A DNA stretch of 64,000 nt, from contig NZ_JBLFEN010000005.1 in the NCBI RefSeq assembly GCF_047345485.1, forward strand, positions 280,740 to 344,739, given 5' to 3'. Under the pieces are notes generated by a model. The model did no database searches. It saw nothing but the letters and a program-made list of their open reading frames with translations, and had not been told where the DNA came from. How positions within the stretch are numbered: position 1 is the first letter of the stretch; every line of letters begins with the position of its first letter. Of the stretch, positions 1-8,500 are shown in pieces. The position numbers and the translations under genes are program-made. This stretch comes from Jejuia sp047345485. Its GTDB lineage: Bacteria > Bacteroidota > Bacteroidia > Flavobacteriales > Flavobacteriaceae.

Positions 1-10
1 AAGAAGGCTT

Positions 11-1000
11 TTACGAAATCAGTTTCACAACATCCTTAGCAAAATAAGAAGCAATAATATCTGCCCCAGCACGTTTAAAGGCCATTGTAGTTTCTAGCAT
101 CACTTGGTCGTGGTTTAACCATCCTTTTTCGGCAGCAGCTTTAATCATAGCATATTCACCAGAAACTTGATACACAGCTACGGGTACATCCACTTCGTTT
201 TTAATGTCTCGAAGAATATCTAAATAAGAAATTCCTGGTTTTACCATTACAATATCTGCGCCTTCATTAATATCCATTTCGGTTTCTTTGATGGCTTCAA
301 AACGGTTGCCATAATCCATTTGATAGGTTTTTTTATCTTTAGGAATATCAACCATATCCACAGGAGCAGAATCTAAAGCATCCCGAAAAGGGCCGTAAAA
401 AGCTGATGCGTATTTAGCCGAATAACTCATAATCCCTGTATTGGTAAAACCTTCATCTTCTAAAGCTTCACGAATGGTAAGAATACGTCCATCCATCATA
501 TCACTAGGTGCCACAAAATCTGCGCCTGCTTGGACATGAGAGATACTCATTTCTGCTAAAAATTCAGCAGTTTCATCGTTAAGTATGTGTCCGTTTTCAA
601 TAATACCGTCATGTCCGTAAGCTGAATATGGGTCTAGAGCTACATCCGTCATTACCAACATATTCGGACACACATTTTTAACGGTTTTTATGGCGCGTTG
701 CATGAGCCCGTCTGGGTTTAAAGCTTCTTTTCCTGCATTGTCCTTTAGGTTGTCAGGGACTTTTACAAAAAGTAAGACTGATTTTAAACCCAGTTTCCAC
801 AATGCTTTAACTTCGTTTTCTAATAGATCTAAGCTATAGCGAAAGTAATTGGGCATAGAAGGAATTTCATCTTTAATGCCTTTGCCTTCCACCACGAAAA
901 GTGGTACTAAAAAATCATTTGGAGTTATTATGGTTTCTCGAACTAAAGAACGAATGGCTTCATTGGTTCTTAGTCTTCGGTTTCTTTTTAATGGGAACAT
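11..1000 (-). CDS. hemB: Delta-aminolevulinic acid dehydratase (porphobilinogen synthase)
   Basis: Cytosolic enzyme that joins two 5-aminolevulinate molecules into porphobilinogen, step 2 of tetrapyrrole synthesis after ALA. Both Schiff-base lysine regions are visible (YSAKYASAFYGPFRDA and MVKPGISYLDI). The zinc-binding cysteines of the metal loop are absent: the segment reads DVALDPYSAYGHDG, so this is the Mg-dependent, Cys-free type. I chose the ATG at 1000 (MFPLKRNRRLR), which matches the usual N-terminus and gives 329 residues. The longer in-frame start at 1024 lies inside a dispersed palindrome. Last gene of the minus-strand run, after hemF. Confidence 0.95.
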   Translation of the reverse strand: MFPLKRNRRLRTNEAIRSLVRETIITPNDFLVPLFVVEGKGIKDEIPSMPNYFRYSLDLLENEVKALWKLGLKSVLLFVKVPDNLKDNAGKEALNPDGLMQRAIKTVKNVCPNMLVMTDVALDPYSAYGHDGIIENGHILNDETAEFLAEMSISHVQAGADFVAPSDMMDGRILTIREALEDEGFTNTGIMSYSAKYASAFYGPFRDALDSAPVDMVDIPKDKKTYQMDYGNRFEAIKETEMDINEGADIVMVKPGISYLDILRDIKNEVDVPVAVYQVSGEYAMIKAAAEKGWLNHDQVMLETTMAFKRAGADIIASYFAKDVVKLIS

Positions 1001-1015
1001 AGTTTTTATTTTTAT

Positions 1016-1048
1016 AAACCTCACAGGTTTTTAAAACCTGTGAGGTTT
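1016..1048. repeat. Dispersed palindrome between hemF and hemB
   Basis: Perfect inverted repeat with 16-bp arms (AAACCTCACAGGTTTT and its complement) around a single T. A close relative lies at 50339-50372. It can form a strong hairpin followed by T/A-rich DNA, so it may act as a terminator or as a processing/stabilising hairpin between hemF and hemB. It overlaps the longest possible hemB reading frame, which argues for the internal hemB start at 1000. Confidence 0.75.
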
Positions 1049-1057
1049 TAATTAGTT

Positions 1058-1960
1058 TTAAACCCAGTTTACAGGGTTTTTCAATACCTCAATTAATTTT
1101 CCCTCTTCACTTCCTTCTTCAGGATGATGGTCATAAACCCATTGCACATGTGGTGGTAAGCTCATTAAAATACTTTCAATGCGTCCGTTAGTTTTTAGTC
1201 CAAAAAGGGTGCCTTTATCATGCACTAAATTAAATTCTACATAGCGTCCACGACGGATTTCTTGCCAATTGCGTTGGGCTTCTGTGTATGCTAAATCTTT
1301 TCGTTTTTCAACAATTGGCACATAAGCATCTAGAAAGCTGTCTCCAACTTCAGTTACAAAGTTGTACCAGTCTTTCATGGTCATATCATCTGAGGCTTTG
1401 CAATAATCAAAAAATAGCCCGCCAATACCTCGGCCTTCGTTTCTATGAGCGTTATAGAAATACTCGTCGCAGCGTGCTTTGTATTTTGGGTAAAACTCAG
1501 GGTTATGCTTGTCGCATGCATTTTTACAAGTTTGATGAAAATGTGTAGCGTCTTCCTCATACAAGTAATAAGGCGTTAAATCTTGTCCGCCACCAAACCA
1601 ACTATCAATAATTTCTCCAGTCTCATTATACATTTCAAAATAGCGCCAATTGGCATGTACAGTTGGTACCATTGGGTTTTTTGGGTGCAAGACTAAACTT
1701 AATCCGCAGGCAAAAAAATCAACATCGCCTACTTTAAAATAGGCTTGCATGGATTTTGGGAGTTTACCGTGAACACCGGATATATTAACACCTCCTTTTT
1801 CAAAAACGTTTCCGTTTTCAATAACGCGGGTACGTCCGCCACCGCCTTCTGGTCGTTTCCAAATATCTTCTTGAAATTTGGCTTTACCGTCAATAGCTTC
1901 TAGTGTTGAGGTAATGCTGTCTTGTAAATCTTGTATATAATTATAAAATTTATCTTTCAT
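1058..1960 (-). CDS. hemF: Oxygen-dependent coproporphyrinogen III oxidase
   Basis: Cytosolic aerobic enzyme converting coproporphyrinogen III to protoporphyrinogen IX. The 300-residue length and family segments are typical: the N-terminal RPEGGGGRTRVIENG loop, NWRYFE, WFGGGQDLTPYYL, GIGGLFFDY, and the C-terminal GRIESILMSLPPHVQW. It starts directly after the stop of the upstream acetyltransferase gene (no gap) and is followed by hemB after a palindrome, so it is probably co-transcribed with both. Presence of hemF rather than only hemN suggests heme synthesis under aerobic conditions. Confidence 0.96.
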   Translation of the reverse strand: MKDKFYNYIQDLQDSITSTLEAIDGKAKFQEDIWKRPEGGGGRTRVIENGNVFEKGGVNISGVHGKLPKSMQAYFKVGDVDFFACGLSLVLHPKNPMVPTVHANWRYFEMYNETGEIIDSWFGGGQDLTPYYLYEEDATHFHQTCKNACDKHNPEFYPKYKARCDEYFYNAHRNEGRGIGGLFFDYCKASDDMTMKDWYNFVTEVGDSFLDAYVPIVEKRKDLAYTEAQRNWQEIRRGRYVEFNLVHDKGTLFGLKTNGRIESILMSLPPHVQWVYDHHPEEGSEEGKLIEVLKNPVNWV

Positions 1961-2500
1961 TTATTCAATCTCCTTATAAAGTTCATATAACTCCATATCT
2001 AAAGGTGCTTCTTCTGGAGGTGTATGTTCATTTTTTAATGTTTTAATATGTGTGAAATTACAATTTTTGGCAACTTTAGTACTCGCATAATTACTTTTAT
2101 GCACAATGATTTGTAAAGTCTCTAAATCTAGATTTTCAAAAGCATAATCAGATAATTTTTCAATAACCTCTGTCATTACACCTTTGCCTTCAATAGTGTA
2201 ATCTATAGCGTAAGTAAATTCGCCTCGTTTTTTACTCCAATCTATTGCTTTTATGTATACTATACCCAGTAACTTATATCCTTCATTATGTTTTATAGTG
2301 AATAGAAATTCTTTTTTTTTGTTGAATTCTTTCACCTTTTTTTCAACAAAAATTTTTGATAAATCTGGTGTTAAGTTTTGCTCTAATGTTTTTGGAAAAT
2401 AGTGTTTTAGTCGTTCATTATTAGCCACAGCAAAGTCACATACACCCCAAGCATCTTTTAAGTTAATTGCACTTATGTAATATAGGTCTAAATTAAGCAT
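1961..2500 (-). CDS. GNAT-family N-acetyltransferase (RimJ/RimL type)
   Basis: A 179-residue protein resembling the RimJ/RimL ribosomal-protein acetyltransferase group. The middle segment YKLLGIVYIKAIDWSKKRGEFTYAIDYTIEGKGVMTEVIEKLSDYAF has the beta4 strand, then a GKG-containing acetyl-CoA loop and helix, followed by LETLQIIVHKSNYASTKVAKNCNF, the usual Asn/Ser second half of the fold. The substrate cannot be told. It overlaps the upstream membrane-protein gene by 8 bp and abuts hemF, so it belongs to the same operon by position; no functional link to heme is evident. Confidence 0.85.
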   Translation of the reverse strand: MLNLDLYYISAINLKDAWGVCDFAVANNERLKHYFPKTLEQNLTPDLSKIFVEKKVKEFNKKKEFLFTIKHNEGYKLLGIVYIKAIDWSKKRGEFTYAIDYTIEGKGVMTEVIEKLSDYAFENLDLETLQIIVHKSNYASTKVAKNCNFTHIKTLKNEHTPPEEAPLDMELYELYKEIE

Positions 2501-3125
2501 ATGTAGCGTTTTTAACTTTTTTAGGACCTACAATAAGTAATACAGCCTCTATAAGTGTTAGTGCACAATAGTAAAAAAAACCAAAACCAATGGCTATATG
2601 CGGCTTATCTATAAATGCACCGCTTGCTTTTGTGTGATTAAAATATCCCGATGCATCTAAAAATGATGGTGTTAATCCTAATTCGCCAAAAATACTATTT
2701 GTAAATACACACACAAAAATTAATACAAAATAAGAAAATGCCCCTAACGTAGAAGTTAAGATAGCTTTATTTTTTAAGGCGGAACTAACATCAGAAAACG
2801 CAAAACGCATCCTGTTTAAAATAATAAAGCCATAAATAATCAATATAGAGTTATCTGGCATACTTTGAGAAAATGCCCAAGCGAAAAGGCCATAAATAGG
2901 TACTAAAATATATAGTGATATTTTTTTTGGCATTACTGCCATAAAAACGCCAGAGTGCATCAATATAAACTCAAAAGCCATAAGTACGGCCATGGCATAT
3001 ATTTTTTCAGCATCATCGAAATTAGGTTGGTACCATAGTTTTAAAAACTGAAAAGCAATAATAAGATGCATTAAAATACCAGCATACTCAAAAGGTTTGT
3101 TGTATTTTTCGACAATATTAACCAT
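2493..3125 (-). CDS. Multi-spanning inner membrane protein of unknown function
   Basis: A 210-residue protein with about five to six hydrophobic spans (around residues 13-32, 42-62, 67-83, 90-104, 122-143 and 175-198). A conserved-looking motif PFEYAGILMHLIIAFQFLKLWYQP opens the protein. I do not recognise the family. It overlaps the GNAT gene by 8 bp and follows the EI24-like gene after 6 bp, so translation is probably coupled within the TrkH-to-HemB gene run. Confidence 0.75.
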   Translation of the reverse strand: MVNIVEKYNKPFEYAGILMHLIIAFQFLKLWYQPNFDDAEKIYAMAVLMAFEFILMHSGVFMAVMPKKISLYILVPIYGLFAWAFSQSMPDNSILIIYGFIILNRMRFAFSDVSSALKNKAILTSTLGAFSYFVLIFVCVFTNSIFGELGLTPSFLDASGYFNHTKASGAFIDKPHIAIGFGFFYYCALTLIEAVLLIVGPKKVKNATYA

Positions 3126-3131
3126 GTGCTT

Positions 3132-3875
3132 TTACCTTTTGGTGCTGTTTATTTTTTTAACTGTTGTTGCGCTAGCTGCAGTAACCGATAACGGCAAAAC
3201 TAAAATTACACCAACTATAGGAATTAGTAAACATAAAATAAAAACAATACCGTTACCAATGGCCAAACCACGATTTTTTCGCACGAATAGCAAACTTTCT
3301 TTATAGGGGTAGTGACGCTCCAAGGTATAATCAATATTACCAAAACCAGCATAATAGGCTTGTACCATAAACAGCAAAATGGTAGAAAATATATTTACAA
3401 ATGGAATGAATTTTAAAAGTAGAATTGGAATCGTTAATAATAATTCCATCAACAAGTTTCTTCCATTAATACGAATACCACGCCACAGTTGTTGCGTAAA
3501 TGTAGTATCTCTGTGCGAATGTGGTGGGTTTCCTGTAAAATAGGCTTCTATTTTTTCAGAAACAGGACTCATAAATGGTGCAGATAGTGCCATTATAATA
3601 TGTTTGAAAAGAATAATACCGATAACAACAATTATTAAACCGCCAATAAAATTACTAATGCTAGTAAATGTGTCTTTTCCCCAATCCCAAATCCAAATTT
3701 TTGAAATAAAACCACCAATATTATCTGATAATCCGTAAGCTGAACCAAAAACAACTATAGCAGTAACAAGGCTTATACCCATAGGAATAGCAAAATACTT
3801 CCAAAGTTTTAATTTAGAAATTAAACCAAAAGCACCTAAGTATGCTTTAATTCCAGAAATGATGTTTTTTATCAT
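3132..3875 (-). CDS. EI24/CysZ-like integral membrane protein
   Basis: A 247-residue membrane protein of the EI24 domain family, to which the sulfate transporter CysZ belongs. Seen features are an N-terminal amphipathic segment, hydrophobic spans, the conserved ALSAPFMSPVSEKIE segment (family signature after the second span), and a C-terminal LLIPIVGVILVLPLSVTAAT-like helix. CysZ function is only an analogy; no sulfur-assimilation genes lie nearby. It is 2 bp downstream of the TrkH gene, as in many flavobacterial genomes, so the pair may be co-expressed. Confidence 0.8.
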   Translation of the reverse strand: MIKNIISGIKAYLGAFGLISKLKLWKYFAIPMGISLVTAIVVFGSAYGLSDNIGGFISKIWIWDWGKDTFTSISNFIGGLIIVVIGIILFKHIIMALSAPFMSPVSEKIEAYFTGNPPHSHRDTTFTQQLWRGIRINGRNLLMELLLTIPILLLKFIPFVNIFSTILLFMVQAYYAGFGNIDYTLERHYPYKESLLFVRKNRGLAIGNGIVFILCLLIPIVGVILVLPLSVTAASATTVKKINSTKR

Positions 3876-3877
3876 AG

Positions 3878-5236
3878 TTAAACTGCAATATCACCTTTTA
3901 AAACTGGTAGGTTTTCCTCGTCATTTTTACTTCTAGACCAAATTGCTAATCCAAAAGTTAGCACCCCTAAACGCCCTATAAACATGAGTAGAATTACAAC
4001 CACTTTTCCAAATGTATTAATATCGGATGTAATTCCGGTACTTATACCAACCGTACCTAATGCAGATGCTACTTCAAAGAGGATTTCTTCAAATTTCAAA
4101 TCATTAGTCAGTGTAATTAGAAATGTACCTATCAAAATAATGCTTGTATAAAAAATGAATGCTGAGGTAGCAATGTATAAACGCTCATAAGGAATAATAC
4201 GTCCTAAAAATGTAATGTGTTTGCTACCTTTTAGTTGACTTTTCAATATCGCAAAAACTGCTGTAAGGGTTGTTATTTTTATACCTCCAGCAGTTCCAGA
4301 AGGTGAAGCACCAACGTACATTAAAAAGATACAAATAAGCATCATGGCTTGAGAAAATAACCCGAAGTCTACGGTGTTAAAACCAACGGTAGTCATCGCC
4401 GTCATGGTTTGAAAAAACGAAGCTAAGAACCTTGATTTTCCAGACATGCTGGTAATAGAAGGTTCAAAAAAATAAAAGAAAAGCGTTCCACAGGTTAAAA
4501 GAATTATAAAACCGTAAAGAATAATCTTAGTGGTAAAACTTAACTTATGAGATTTCTTTTTAATAAACATCCCGAAGTCAGTAATAACTATAAAGCCCAG
4601 TGAACCACAAATAGCCAACATAGAGATGATAAAATTCACAAAATTATCATCCACATATTCAGTAAAACCACTATTAAACAAACTAAAACCTGCAGTACAA
4701 AATGTGCTAATACTATGAAAGATAGACGACCATAGTGTTTCCCAAAAAGGTGTGCCATCGTTCTTGAAAGCTATAAAAAATAGAATGGCTCCTAGGAGTT
4801 CCATAATAAAAGTGAATAGAATAACTGATTTTAAAAAATCATTTATTTTAATAGTTTTTGGTAGTGTGAATTCTGTAGATAATATTTTTTTATGCCAGAT
4901 AGTCATTTTTCGTGTTGTAGATAGTAGCATAAATGTGGTAAAGGATAAATAACCAATACCTCCAAGCTGAATGAGTATCATGATGATAAACTGACCGAAA
5001 AAATTATAAGTATCAAAAATAGAAACAGTAACTAAACCCGTTGTTGATACTGCTGAAGTAGATATGAATAAATGATCTAATAAGGGAACACTTTCTTTTT
5101 GAACTACTGGAAGGCATAATAATAAGAAACCTAGAATGATATAGGTGAAAAAGCCGTAAAATAAATTTTGTTGTGGCGACCAACCTCTTTTTAATAAGGC
5201 GTATTTTTTTGTTAGCTGCTGAAATTTATTAGGCAT
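3878..5236 (-). CDS. TrkH/KtrB-type potassium uptake channel subunit
   Basis: A 452-residue potassium transporter of the Trk/Ktr superfamily. Four pore-loop repeats with filter-like sequences can be seen: SAVSTTGLV, STFCTAGFS, TAMTTVGFN and SALGTVGIS. The length suits KtrB/TrkH. A cytosolic TrkA/KtrA-type gating subunit, which normally partners it, is not visible in this window. First gene of the minus-strand unit that continues to hemB; a REP-like element separates it from hemE upstream. Confidence 0.93.
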   Translation of the reverse strand: MPNKFQQLTKKYALLKRGWSPQQNLFYGFFTYIILGFLLLCLPVVQKESVPLLDHLFISTSAVSTTGLVTVSIFDTYNFFGQFIIMILIQLGGIGYLSFTTFMLLSTTRKMTIWHKKILSTEFTLPKTIKINDFLKSVILFTFIMELLGAILFFIAFKNDGTPFWETLWSSIFHSISTFCTAGFSLFNSGFTEYVDDNFVNFIISMLAICGSLGFIVITDFGMFIKKKSHKLSFTTKIILYGFIILLTCGTLFFYFFEPSITSMSGKSRFLASFFQTMTAMTTVGFNTVDFGLFSQAMMLICIFLMYVGASPSGTAGGIKITTLTAVFAILKSQLKGSKHITFLGRIIPYERLYIATSAFIFYTSIILIGTFLITLTNDLKFEEILFEVASALGTVGISTGITSDINTFGKVVVILLMFIGRLGVLTFGLAIWSRSKNDEENLPVLKGDIAV

Positions 5237-5306
5237 AATATTTAAAGTTATTTATATAAAAATAAACTTTTTTAAAACGAAAATAAAATTAATAGACGTT
5301 ACTATT

Positions 5307-5398
5307 GCGTTAGGGATTGAACGGCCTGTTTGAGCTCCTCGCAGAGAGCGAGTAGTGAAAGCCCGACCCCGATTTTTTATCGAGGGTAACGCCCTAAA
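5307..5398 (-). repeat. REP-like intergenic repeat, copy A
   Basis: A GC-richer block in the TrkH-hemE gap. Its ends are GCGTTAGGGATTG and TAACGCCCTAAA, which are partly complementary. Two inner hairpins are visible (CTCCTCGC-agaga-GCGAG and CCCGAT-tttt-ATCGaGGG). The blocks GGGTAACGCC, GGTCGGGCTTTC and ATCCCTAACGC on the minus strand match the layout of the repeats at 41568-41692 and 50178-50282. The rest of the 165-bp gap is plain AT-rich DNA. Confidence 0.6.
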
Positions 5399-5402
5399 TA
5401 TT

Positions 5403-6425
5403 TTAAATTCCGTATTCTTTTACGGCATCAATAAATGCTTTTGCGTTATCCAAACCAATATTAGGTAAAATACCGTGGCCAAGATTTACTATGTATTTGT
5501 CTTTTCCAAATTCATCTATCATTTGGTGTACCATTTTTTTTATTTCTGCTGGAGGAGAAAATAAGCGTGTTGGGTCAAAATTACCCTGTAACGTGATGTT
5601 TCCGCCTGTTAAATAACGAGCATTTCTAGCAGAACACGTCCAATCTACACCTAAGGCACTTGCGCCAGATTTTGCCATTTCACCAAGTGCAAACCAACAG
5701 CCTTTTCCAAAGGCGATTACAGGTGCATCGTTTTTTAAAGCATCTATAATTTGCTGGATGTATTGCCATGAAAATTCTTGGTAATCAACAGGTGAGAGCA
5801 TACCTCCCCAAGAATCGAAAACTTGTACGGCGTTACAACCTGCTTTCACTTTTTCTTTAAGATACGCAATAGTGGTATCGGTTATTTTTTGTAATAATTG
5901 GTGCGCCGCGATTGGGTTTGTAAAACAAAACTCTTTGGCTTTATCGAAATTTTTACTGCCTTGTCCTTGCACGCAATAGCAAAGTATAGTCCATGGAGAA
6001 CCTGCGAAACCTATTAAAGGAATCTCATCGTTCAGTTTTTCTTTAGTGGCTTTTATAGCTTGATACACGTAGTTAAGACTTTCTTTTACGTCTGGAACAA
6101 TTACATTATCAACATCTTTTTGAGAGCGTACGGGATGTGGTAAATACGGACCAAAATTAGGTTTCATTTGCACCTCGATATTCATAGCCTGCGGAATAAC
6201 TAAAATATCACAGAATAAAATAGCGGCATCCATTCCGTATCTTCGGATGGGTTGCACCGTAATTTCACTTGCTAATTCTGGAGTTTGGCAACGCGTAAAG
6301 AAATCGTATTTCGCTTTAATTTTCATGAATTCTGGCAAATAACGCCCTGCTTGACGCATCATCCAAACTGGTGGGCGACTAACTGTTTCTCCTTTTAATG
6401 CTCTTAAAAATAAATCGTTTTTCAT
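5403..6425 (-). CDS. hemE: Uroporphyrinogen III decarboxylase
   Basis: Cytosolic enzyme removing four carboxyl groups from uroporphyrinogen III to give coproporphyrinogen III. Signatures include the N-terminal RPPVWMMRQAGRYLPEF, the FCDILVIPQAM segment (catalytic Asp region), GFAGSPWTILCY, and the C-terminal YIVNLGHGILPNIGLDNAKAF. Length of 340 residues is standard. It lies downstream of hemA and hemCD but is separated from them by the four-helix-bundle gene and its repeat flanks. Confidence 0.97.
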   Translation of the reverse strand: MKNDLFLRALKGETVSRPPVWMMRQAGRYLPEFMKIKAKYDFFTRCQTPELASEITVQPIRRYGMDAAILFCDILVIPQAMNIEVQMKPNFGPYLPHPVRSQKDVDNVIVPDVKESLNYVYQAIKATKEKLNDEIPLIGFAGSPWTILCYCVQGQGSKNFDKAKEFCFTNPIAAHQLLQKITDTTIAYLKEKVKAGCNAVQVFDSWGGMLSPVDYQEFSWQYIQQIIDALKNDAPVIAFGKGCWFALGEMAKSGASALGVDWTCSARNARYLTGGNITLQGNFDPTRLFSPPAEIKKMVHQMIDEFGKDKYIVNLGHGILPNIGLDNAKAFIDAVKEYGI

Positions 6426-6429
6426 AATC

Positions 6430-6474
6430 AGCCTTTGGCTTTTGGCTTTTAGCTATTAGCTAAAAAGCGTTAAC
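6430..6474 (-). repeat. Heptad tandem repeat flanking the four-helix-bundle gene (hemE side)
   Basis: Read on the minus strand this is a run of four 7-bp units of the form [T/A]AGC[T/C]AA (TAGCTAA, TAGCTAA, AAGCCAA, AAGCCAA) followed by GGCTG, next to GCGTTAAC. The same heptads in the opposite orientation lie on the other side of the gene (6888-6918). Confidence 0.6.
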
Positions 6475-6826
6475 TATTTTTAATTTTATTTATTAAACTA
6501 TTTATCATTCTTGCTTCCTTTTGGATTAAGCAAAAAATGGCTTTTAGTTCTTTTTTATCTATAAATTTTAATTCTTGAGCAATAATTAATTGTGTTTCAA
6601 CTTCGAAAAGTGAGCCTATCGATATTTCCAAGAATCGTTTAAATTCAACTTCACTATTTCTACTACAACCTTCTGCAATATTTGATGGTATGGAAACAAC
6701 TGCTCTTGTAATTTGACTTCTTAAACCAAACTTTTCTTCAGAAGGTAAAATACTAGATAATTGATATACTTGCTTTACAAGTTCAATGCCGTTTTTCCAA
6801 ATTTCTAGTTTTCTAAAGTCTCTCAT
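6470..6826 (-). CDS. Four helix bundle protein (23S rRNA intervening-sequence family)
   Basis: A 118-residue all-helical protein of the family first seen in 23S rRNA intervening sequences (TIGR02436/S23-type), related to the Avd accessory protein of diversity-generating retroelements. Diagnostic parts are the opening RDFRKLEIWKNGIELVKQVY, RSQITRAVVSIPSNIAEGCSR, and FLEISIGSLFEVETQLIIA. Here it sits between heme genes, not in rRNA. Both flanks carry heptad repeats in inverted orientation, so the gene plus flanks look like an inserted cassette. Its molecular role is unknown; RNA or nucleoprotein binding is suggested only by the relatives. Confidence 0.88.
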   Translation of the reverse strand: MRDFRKLEIWKNGIELVKQVYQLSSILPSEEKFGLRSQITRAVVSIPSNIAEGCSRNSEVEFKRFLEISIGSLFEVETQLIIAQELKFIDKKELKAIFCLIQKEARMINSLINKIKNS

Positions 6827-6836
6827 TTTTTTGGCT

Positions 6837-6918
6837 TTTAGGCGTTAACCTTTAGCTCTTAGTTCTCTTTTTATTCATATGAGTGGTGCCAATAGCTAAT
6901 AGCCAAAAGCTAACAGCA
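6837..6918 (+). repeat. Heptad repeat and GCGTTAAC block flanking the four-helix-bundle gene (hemCD side)
   Basis: GCGTTAACCTTTAGC near 6842 echoes GCGTTAACT at 6467, and TAGCTAA, TAGCCAA, AAGCTAA units run from about 6892 to 6912 on the plus strand. These are the same heptads as at 6430-6460 but inverted, so the gene is framed by degenerate inverted repeats. Confidence 0.55.
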
Positions 6919-6919
6919 A

Positions 6920-8500
6920 TCAAACATAGTGCAGATTCACCAACTCAATCACACTCTCCACTGTAGGTACTTTTGCCACTCTAACATCTTTAAAATATTG
7001 TCGTGCTTCTTTTGCTGTAGTTTCTCCAATACAAAACGCAATAGTATCTTTATTTTTATTTTTCCTGGTAAAACTCTCTACTGTTGATGGGCTGTAAAAC
7101 ATAACGCTTTCTACAGAATCTTCTACTTTATGGCCGTCATATTTGGTTTGGTAAGCTTCAACTTCGTTTACTTTTATATTATTTTCATTTAAAATAGTTG
7201 GCAGTGCATCCAATCTAATATCACTACAAAAATACGTTACTTCTGTACCGTCAATATGCTCAACTAAATATTCTGCGAGCTTTTTTGCATTTTTCTCAGA
7301 GTGTTTTACTTTACCTATTTTGTTTTCAACAAGACGTTTTGTTCTTCGCCCCACGCAGTAAATGTTTTTGAACTGTAATTCTATAGCAGAATAATTTGTA
7401 GTTAAAGATTCTACTGCATTTTTACTAGTAATTACTACATTTTCAATTTCATTTTTTAAGAAGCGTGGATGAATTCTATTTAAACTTATTTTGATGAAAT
7501 CTTCGCTCTTAGCCACTATTTTTTCATGGAATAACAAGCGTTGGTCATCAGTTAAGCGCTTTGTAGAAAACACATTTATTTTCTTGTTAGAATGTTTAAT
7601 GTTATCCATCAAACGTTTGCCACCACGTTCAATCACAAAATCGGCACAAAATTGAGCCATATCTGTGTGTTCTCCTAGTTTTTTAACCCGCGTAACATCA
7701 ATTCTTTTGCTGCCATCTTCGCTTAATAAAACCCCTTTAAAGTTAATTTCCTCATCCTTAATATAGGCTAAAGCACCAATAGGCGCTGTACAACCGCCTT
7801 CTAGTTTATTCAAAAATTCGCGCTCTATGGTGGTGCAAATTTCAGTCTCTTCATGGTTTAATGTAGCACAAGCGTCTTTAATAAATTCATCTTCATCTAA
7901 AGCTGTAATCATTATGGCACCTTGTGCAGGTGCAGGAATCATCCAATCTAAATTTATCGCTTCTTCTGGCCTAATACCTATTCTGCCAATGCCAGCAGCG
8001 GCAAAAATAGCACCGTTCCAATCTTCGTTATCTTCAAGTTTTTGTAAACGAGAATTTACATTACCACGTAAATCTGTAATGGTATGTGTTGGATATCTAT
8101 TTAACCATTGTGCTTTTCGGCGTAAACTACCTGTAGCAATAAGCGCTTCTTTCGCACTTAAAAACTCTTCATTATCTTTAAAAACTAAAGTATCATTTAC
8201 ATTACCACGCTTTAAAACTGCTGCTTGTATAATACCTTTTGGTAAAACCGTAGGAACATCTTTTAGGGAGTGTACTGCAATATCGATATCATGATTTAAC
8301 ATGGCGATATCTAGAGTACGTGTAAAAATACCTGTAATACCTAATTCGTAAAGGGGTTTGTCTAACACTAAATCTCCTGTAGATTTAACGGGAACAAGTT
8401 CTGTTTTATGGCCTGCTTCTTCGAGTAATTTTTTTACTATGTTGGCTTGCCATAGTGCTAATTCACTATCGCGTGTACCAATTCTTATGGTTTTAGACAT
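6920..8500 (-). CDS. hemCD: Fused hydroxymethylbilane synthase / uroporphyrinogen-III synthase
   Basis: A 526-residue bifunctional protein. Residues 1 to about 300 are HemC (porphobilinogen deaminase): IRIGTRDSELALWQA, the SLKDVPT loop, GSLRRKAQWL, LRGNVNSRLQKL, and the dipyrromethane-cofactor cysteine in LEGGCTAPIGA. Residues from about 310 to 526 are HemD: weakly conserved, with VVITSKNAVESL, the VGRRTKRLV segment, FYSPSTVESF and FCIGETTAKEA. Together they turn porphobilinogen into uroporphyrinogen III. Fusion would keep the unstable hydroxymethylbilane close to the second site. The start overlaps the end of hemA by 8 bp. Confidence 0.95.
   Translation of the reverse strand: MSKTIRIGTRDSELALWQANIVKKLLEEAGHKTELVPVKSTGDLVLDKPLYELGITGIFTRTLDIAMLNHDIDIAVHSLKDVPTVLPKGIIQAAVLKRGNVNDTLVFKDNEEFLSAKEALIATGSLRRKAQWLNRYPTHTITDLRGNVNSRLQKLEDNEDWNGAIFAAAGIGRIGIRPEEAINLDWMIPAPAQGAIMITALDEDEFIKDACATLNHEETEICTTIEREFLNKLEGGCTAPIGALAYIKDEEINFKGVLLSEDGSKRIDVTRVKKLGEHTDMAQFCADFVIERGGKRLMDNIKHSNKKINVFSTKRLTDDQRLLFHEKIVAKSEDFIKISLNRIHPRFLKNEIENVVITSKNAVESLTTNYSAIELQFKNIYCVGRRTKRLVENKIGKVKHSEKNAKKLAEYLVEHIDGTEVTYFCSDIRLDALPTILNENNIKVNEVEAYQTKYDGHKVEDSVESVMFYSPSTVESFTRKNKNKDTIAFCIGETTAKEARQYFKDVRVAKVPTVESVIELVNLHYV

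Noticed and set aside
1001..1024. Longer N-terminus for HemB
   Set aside because: The added residues are encoded by DNA overlapping a dispersed palindrome and are not typical of HemB.
6430..6918. CRISPR-like array from the heptad repeats
   Set aside because: Units are 7 bp, in tandem without spacers, and inverted between sides; no cas genes anywhere in the window.
7827..8294. 155-codon plus-strand frame inside hemCD
   Set aside because: Lies wholly antisense to the conserved HemC part; low-complexity Ser/Lys translation with no motif.
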